Source: Chimonanthus salicifolius (Eukaryota > Streptophyta > Magnoliopsida > Laurales > Calycanthaceae). Taken from it: a stretch of 64,000 nucleotides of DNA. This document shows positions 57,756 to 64,000 of the stretch, piece after piece. A model generated the notes under the pieces. The model was not told where the DNA came from. It worked only from the letters and a program-made list of their open reading frames with translations, and made no database searches. A program made the position numbers and the translations under genes. The stretch spans positions 42,354,314-42,418,313 of the forward strand of contig CM023536.1 in NCBI GenBank assembly GCA_013350335.1, in the 5' to 3' direction. Numbering within the stretch: the first letter of the stretch is position 1; each line of letters opens with the position of its first letter.

Positions 57756-60700
57756 AACCTAATTTTAAATTAAATTGGAAGTTTTTGGCCCAATAACCTA
57801 AGCCTTGTTGATTTCCACCAGCTGGGGAATATGGTAATTCTGGCTGCAAATTTATGTTTTGGTAGTTCTGATTTGCATGAATCATGATCTACTCCACAAG
57901 GATCTCTCTCTCGTGCGCACGAAGAGGACAATGTTGATCAGTGCTTGTAAGTTCCACGTGGGTAATAGTAAACTGACTTGAATTTGCAGTCCTTGAGTTT
58001 ATTAAAATGGTGCTGCAAGGCCCTTGTTTGCACCATTGGTATTATTCTAAAATGATAGTAAGAAATTCCTTTAAGGCTCATACTAAACCAACTTGTCTAA
58101 CAAGAATGACACTCAATGGAACTTAGCTGAATCAGTTGACTGATAGACTTTAGGACAATTCTTGCTATGTTTGGCCTACTGCAATTTCATCTAAATGAGG
58201 CCATATTTGATCCATATCGCTTGTCAAAGCATTCTTCCAAAGTTAGAACTTGAATTTCTTGCAACATATGTACTTGTTAAGCCTATGTCATGGTATACCA
58301 CAAGCACCATAAAAGAGCTTTTTTTTTTCTAGCCTGGAAAAGGATGTGGTAGAGAGTAACACCTAATTACACATGATGTGTTAGGCTAGACAATACTTCA
58401 TATGAAATCGTACATGTAGTTATTTGTTTTTCTCATGAGTCTATTGCAAAGGTAGGTTACATTGTTAATGGCTGGCCACTGCCTATGAGTACTTGGAAAA
58501 TTCTCATAGCCATTCCGGGATGCAAAGATTAGTATAGGTTTGGTTGAAATATGTCTAAATGCAAAATACTCATGAAAAGCTTCATCATTCATGAAGGGTT
58601 TTTTTTTTTTTTTTAAATGATAACTTTGTTAGGACGACACTAGAGAAGTGCACTTAAAGAAAAAGAACTAAATACCACTACAAAACATCCTCACGAAAAT
58701 GCTACAGCCCCAAAAATGATAAAAAAAAAAAAAAAAAGAGGAGAGGGAGAGAGAGAGGGGATTGCGGGGGGCTAGTGACACCAAGCCAATATGCTCCTTC
58801 CATGCTTGGAAAAGGTCATACTTGGAAATATCGAAGAATTCCTTCAAAGGAGATGCCCAAGCTATGCATTTGGCCTTGGCTCTGAGACCAACTGAAGGAC
58901 TCCCAAATGCTTCAAGTTCTGACAAAGAGAGCAAGTTGCCAAAGGTATAGGAGATCTTCTGAAGAACGTCCAAACATAAGATAAGTGCATGACTAAGAAG
59001 TGCTTCACCCGTTGAACGTGAAAGAGGCTTAGAGTGAAGCTCTAGATACTTAAGAAGTGACAAAGCAATTGCAAATGGCTAATATGTTCCTGTGCTTGAA
59101 GACACAATATCAACCACTCATGACGATATAGTGCCTCTTGTGAATATTGTCTTGAGTGAGGATCTTCCCAAGATCGACAATCCAAATTCTAGAGTCCTCA
59201 TTAGCTAGAAAAACATGGATGAGGTTTAAGAGAAGTAGAAACCAAGAAAACTCTTTTACTCAAAATCAATAGATTTCTGCAGAGCCTAGTATTCTACAAG
59301 ACATGCTCAGCCTAGAGCTCCAAGCATTGATCTTAAATCGCTTTTGGAGAAAAAAATTCGAAACAAAGAAGGAATTGAATTTCTAGTGGAGCATCTCCAT
59401 ACCAGACTTCTTTCTTGAAATATACTATATTACCTACCCCATCTTGATAGTGAATACTTTTCAGCACAAGCCCTAAAAGCTCTCCCTGCTTAAACCTTTT
59501 ACATAGGCACTACCAACTTCATTGCATGTTGATCTTCACAGCTTTATGATAATTTGCACTTTCTGAAATGCTATCTTGCATGCCTTCAATGTGCTATGTA
59601 ACCCTGTGGGGTGCATCTTCATGCTGGATTCTCCACATTCTTCTAGTACTTTTAAGTATTTTCCCAAGACAACAAAAACATTACCACACATTTTTCTTTT
59701 GGAACCATGTAAAATTTTGAAATGTTTATCACTTGACTGTTGAGAGTAAAATTAGTACATTATTTTTCTTGGTGTTATTTTGCACCTTATTTTTATTTCA
59801 AAATAATTGTACATTTAAATTATTTACATATTATGTTGAATTTGTGAATCCCTGTTTTAGGATAGGGTGAATACAACACTTTGTGCTAGCGTCAAATTTT
59901 TATACATGTAGCCGTACCCATGCAACCTTGCTTAAATGTACTAAATTGGAATATTTCTTAATTGTATATCTAAATAGTTAGATGACTTAAATGTATTAAA
60001 AATAATGTTTTGTTTTAAGTATCATGTTTCATATTGAAACTCTTTGCATGGCATTCACATGTGAGAATTCATCTAACTTGTGTTTGATTCTCTTAACTAG
60101 CAATAAAAGATGAAATTGGTTGATTCTCCTAAATCACATTAAGAGATGAAACCTTACCTCATCTTATATCCTCACATGCGTGAGAACTTATCATTTTAAC
60201 TTTCTCTGTGCATTTAAGCTGGTAAAATATATGAATAACTGAACTTTTTTTTCCTTTATTTTTTTATCAAACGTCTGATTTTATTTATTAGGAGATAACA
60301 AATTTGAACCAACTGATGCTCAGTTCAAAAACAGACCATACATAGTGTATTTGGAAACATAAAACAAAACAGTGCAGCAGCTAAAAGATAGCCTATGATA
60401 TCCCACAGAACTATACCCATTCACTGCTAATTAGATCCAGCAGTTTTTGAGAGGGTTCAAGGGTAAGGAATGGTGTTCACGATCTCGTGGTGGCCAACTT
60501 GTTTATTTGATAAGAACAATTGTTTATCAAATTAAGTGATGCTTGAATCCATGTGACCCTCTCTTAATGGTTCATGAGTTTTGGTTGAACACTATATATA
60601 GGAGTGGCGAGTCTTTTATGTGTCATTGGATGTAGAAATCCAAAATGAGTATCTTTGTGATTGCTTGTGCTAGATCTGATTTGCTTGCCTCCTTTGAGGC

Positions 60701-63700
60701 TAGAGAGGGGGTTTAACATCACACATCTATACCTAATGATTTCATACCCAGCTTTTAGGCTCGCCTGAATTTTCTTAAATTTTTTTTTTTTAAATTTCTT
60801 CTTTTCTACTTAAAATATTCTAATATCGCTCATAATTCTATGCATTTTAATCTACAGTAAACCCTAGATGAATGTTCTTATGAAGTATTTTACACTTGTT
60901 ACATTGTAAATGACTTTGCACAGTTAGCGTACCTTCGAAGGATTTATCAGGAAGGCCTTACCTTTGAATGAATTACTTGTCATCGTTTTCTCTTTTCTTC
61001 TTCTATTTTTTAACTAGTTACTATTTAAAAGGAAGGCATGGGCTGTGAGTTCCAATGAGTTGATAGATGCCAAGGGTTAAAACAGGTGCAGAAAGAAAAT
61101 AGAAGAATTAATCATTTAGGTCTAAGCTCTCCCTCTCAATTCGGAGTTTCTTACAATCACCTTCTTTTGATAATCATAACCACCTTTACTATTTCCTACA
61201 ATTATGGATGGTCAAAATGATTTTGATTGTGAAATCTGTTGTGTAGGCTCCTAAGAGATGGGTTTGATGGACATTTGGGGAAAAGGATGGGTCATATGGA
61301 AAAGCTGTCGCATAAGCCCAATGAAGAAACTACGAGAATAGTGTAAAGAAACTGGCGAAGTTGTATAAATGATTATATTTTGTTCTTTGTGCATTTGACA
61401 CTTTTAATAATGTTTTAAATATCTATCTTGGAGTTCTCTTTGATGGAGCTTTGAAGGAAATAAAAGAACTCCATTATTTCTTCATCCACCGATGGCAAGT
61501 GATGCCGGAGCGATGCTATCTGCAGAGATCCAACCTAATATAGGGATAACAAGCCTGCAGCTTGGCAGAGAGAAGAAGAAAGATAAAAGGGAAAGGAGAT
61601 AGAAAAAGGCAATTCCTTTAATAATTTCATTCAATATTCATCGTATGTGTCTTTCTCTATGTGGTACATGTATTTATAATAAAACAATCCAAAAGAAAAT
61701 AGAAACCTAATCTAAACCAACAAGGAAACTAACTAAAAGTAGGATACTAAAATCCCAAACGAAAATATCAAATCCTACTCTACTCAAACTTGCTAATTAA
61801 AAAGTAAATAAATAAAGAAGTAAATAAAAATAAATAGAAGTAGATCTGATGCAGGACAACTAATAGGGTGACCCTAAATGCCTAAATTGGTTCCCTAAAA
61901 ATTAAAATGGACGAAAATAATGCGCCCTAAAACTAATATGGCCTGAAATTAACTTCAATTAACACTTACAATAATTAATATAAAATTTTGTCACAAATAA
62001 CCATGCAAATAATAGGAATTTAATCAACCTTCACTGTAGGTGAAACAAATAAAATGGTCCACAGTAGAAAGGGCACATGCGAATTTGACTTAAATAAAAG
62101 GGTAAAGAAGGGGAAATCAGTTTAGGGCAACCAAGTAAAATAGAGAAGAGGGGATACGATGCGAAGGGGTGCAAAAGGGCTTGAAGCGAAGAAGGAAAAG
62201 AGCGGAAGAGGAGACAGAAGCCGAAAGGGTTGGAAATGGTTTTGGCAGCAAAGGGATGGCTTCGGAAATCCAAGAAGAAAAAGGAAGAAGAAGGGTAAGG
62301 AAGAGGAAGAGAGATAGACAATAAAGAGAAGTACCTTATGGCCTCACACCTAGCCTCACGCCAAGCCTCTCGCTCAAGGAATCACTCCCACAATGTAAAA
62401 TCGCACCACTCACAGGTATCTTACGAAAATCTCAATTTTTATTCATCAAAACGTATCTCATAATGCTTACAAGAAAGGACTTTTTTAAGAGATGCCTTCC
62501 TTAAATAAAGGAACTCCTAAAAATAGCTTAAAACGAAAATAAACTCTTAAAATAGGAAATCCTAATTTCTAATTACAACCAAATCAAAAATAGAAATAAA
62601 CAATAAAAGAAACTCTAAATTCGAAGGTAAATCTGCTGCTCCGCATCAGGATCCACGTAGGATTAGTGTCTCCATGTGTCCTACATCAGCAAGGGTAACC
62701 AGAATCGTTGCACGTTACTTTGATGCATTATGAGAATCATCTTCCACCAGCACCTGAGAAAACTCTGAGTAAGCACTCAACTAACAACCCAAAAGAAGCA
62801 CTGTTTGTGTCAAATTCAGTAGATACTTATGTAAAGTGAGAAATGGTAATGGAGCTTGAGACTTTTGAGGTACCACTTCTCTCACCTCTCCTACTTTCTC
62901 AATGTCAACAAATTAGGAGACCATGTTTGATGACTATTATTTTTTAGCTGCTACAAAAATTGAATTGGATAACGATGGTTCAAAATGAAAGTAGGTAGAT
63001 CAGTTCCAAAGAGGCCGATAATCTAAACTATCACTATCAATGTGAGTGATACGCCCAAGTTTTGGAAGGCAGTTGAGCTTCCTTTTAGCTTTCTTGTGGT
63101 GCATTATGATAACGGAAGAGAAGGATAGAAAATGGTGAAGAAAAGAAAATGGATCTCGTGCTATGATGTCCGCACACAGCATATGGATATGGCAAGGACA
63201 TGGATTTTACACATAAAAATAAAGTGTCTAACATGGACACATTACCTAGATTGAAGTGTGTGCATCACAGATGCCCATGAGAAAATGTACTCCCCCTCTT
63301 CTTTAGGTAGAGCAAACACTTCGATTCAAAAGAGAAGAAGAACCAGAACAGAGTCTAGGCCTTAGAGACCGTGTACATTTACACTTACGCCATATATAAG
63401 CAGAAAGAGTGGCCTCCAACAAAGCATAACATGTGACTATGATGTAATTGACTCTTTCATTCTGCATCATCAAAACCATGTCAACATGAAAAGGACTAAC
63501 AGCAGGAACTCCAGGATTACCAAGATCTAAACCACCCAGGACAGAGATCCAAAGGGGAGACATGTATCTCAGGTTACCAACATGTAGCATGCTTAAGTTG
63601 ATAGACTAGATCAAACCATGTCCTCTTCCATAAGTCTCCTCTTTAAAATGGGAATGTTTTCTTCTCCTACCTGATGAAGAAATCAGGATGTAGTTGAGCC

Positions 63701-64000
63701 CAAGTCTGTGCAACCTTATTCACCTTAGAGCAATAGTAGATGTTCCAGTTTGTTATCAATGCTAAGATTCACATGTAGCATTTTCAGACTATACTGCCCG
63801 GTTGGGGGTTTTTCCATGGTTTTGGCAAGTTTAGGAGGCATGTTTTCCAATTGAGAGAAGGGTCTCCTTCAGGAGCTATTGCTTCTATCATTGTTGGAGG
63901 GAACATGATGCAGAGGAATCTGATGCAGAAACGAACAAAAAAAAAAATCATGGGAGTTTACCAGTAAATATGCAAAATATGTTTCAGTCAAATGATAATT
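57756..64000. other. AT-rich region with unclassified repeats
   Basis: No gene was recognised on either strand. 58590-59100 contains a minus-strand frame of 131 codons (58668-59063) without a known motif. 60470-60760, with CTATATATAGG, looks LTR-like, as do 61480-61760 and 62340-62700 (minus orientation), but no ends or TSDs could be fixed. The region could be ARFC1 intron or intergenic. Confidence 0.35.

Noticed and set aside
58668..59063. 131-codon minus-strand frame as a gene
   Set aside because: No recognisable domain, no splice or promoter context, and it begins beside low-complexity purine runs.

Overview
The window is plant nuclear DNA, almost certainly from a dicot or magnoliid with a repeat-rich genome. 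The evidence is spliced AT-rich genes with GT-AG introns, a chloroplast-targeted FKBP, a zeatin-type glucosyltransferase, and dense Copia, Gypsy, LINE, SINE and hAT debris. The species cannot be named from sequence alone. I found no prokaryotic features, CRISPR array, rRNA gene or free-standing tRNA gene.

Layout. 1-3085: 3' part of a decayed plus-strand Copia element with its 3' LTR. 3465-6279: a 2.8 kb Gypsy-type solo LTR with target-site duplication (TSD) CAGCA. 6435-6660: a small minus-strand Copia solo LTR. 7982-9395: an intronless UDP-glycosyltransferase gene of the zeatin O-glucosyltransferase type. 11124-14306: a hAT-like DNA transposon without transposase. 15530-17090: fragments of a Gypsy LTR and a hAT transposase. 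17192-20470: LTR and gag of a SIRE-like Copia element. 21615-41745: a deeply nested retrotransposon pile. Its host is a minus-strand Copia (B). Inserted in B are a complete 9.1 kb Copia (C), which itself holds a minus-strand Gypsy solo LTR; a second Gypsy solo LTR of the same family; a SIRE-like solo LTR, which itself holds a third Gypsy-type solo LTR; and a tRNA-derived SINE. Most insertions can be delimited by exact TSDs. 41775-43430: a minus-strand Copia derivative that lost nearly all its coding region.

44850-53853 (minus) is a seven-exon gene for FKBP20-2, a thylakoid-lumen immunophilin. I rebuilt it exon by exon, and the phases agree at every junction. Its introns hold an RTE-type LINE, an L1-type LINE and a 59-bp tandem duplication. 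It is divergently arranged with 55221-55413 (plus), the first exon of an ARF-like small GTPase (ARFC1/ARL5 type). No further ARFC1 exon was found up to 64000. The last 8.5 kb is otherwise AT-rich intron or intergenic DNA with one SINE and unclassified repeats.

The three host genes (cytokinin conjugation, photosystem II assembly in the thylakoid lumen, and membrane traffic) are unrelated in pathway. Each carries exactly one extra base that breaks a conserved reading frame. This points to residual assembly errors, though independent gene decay remains possible. No new multi-gene system was found. The most unusual structures are the nest itself, the excess of solo LTRs over full elements, and an array of 11-12 bp stem hairpins with 5-nt loops inside one giant LTR family.
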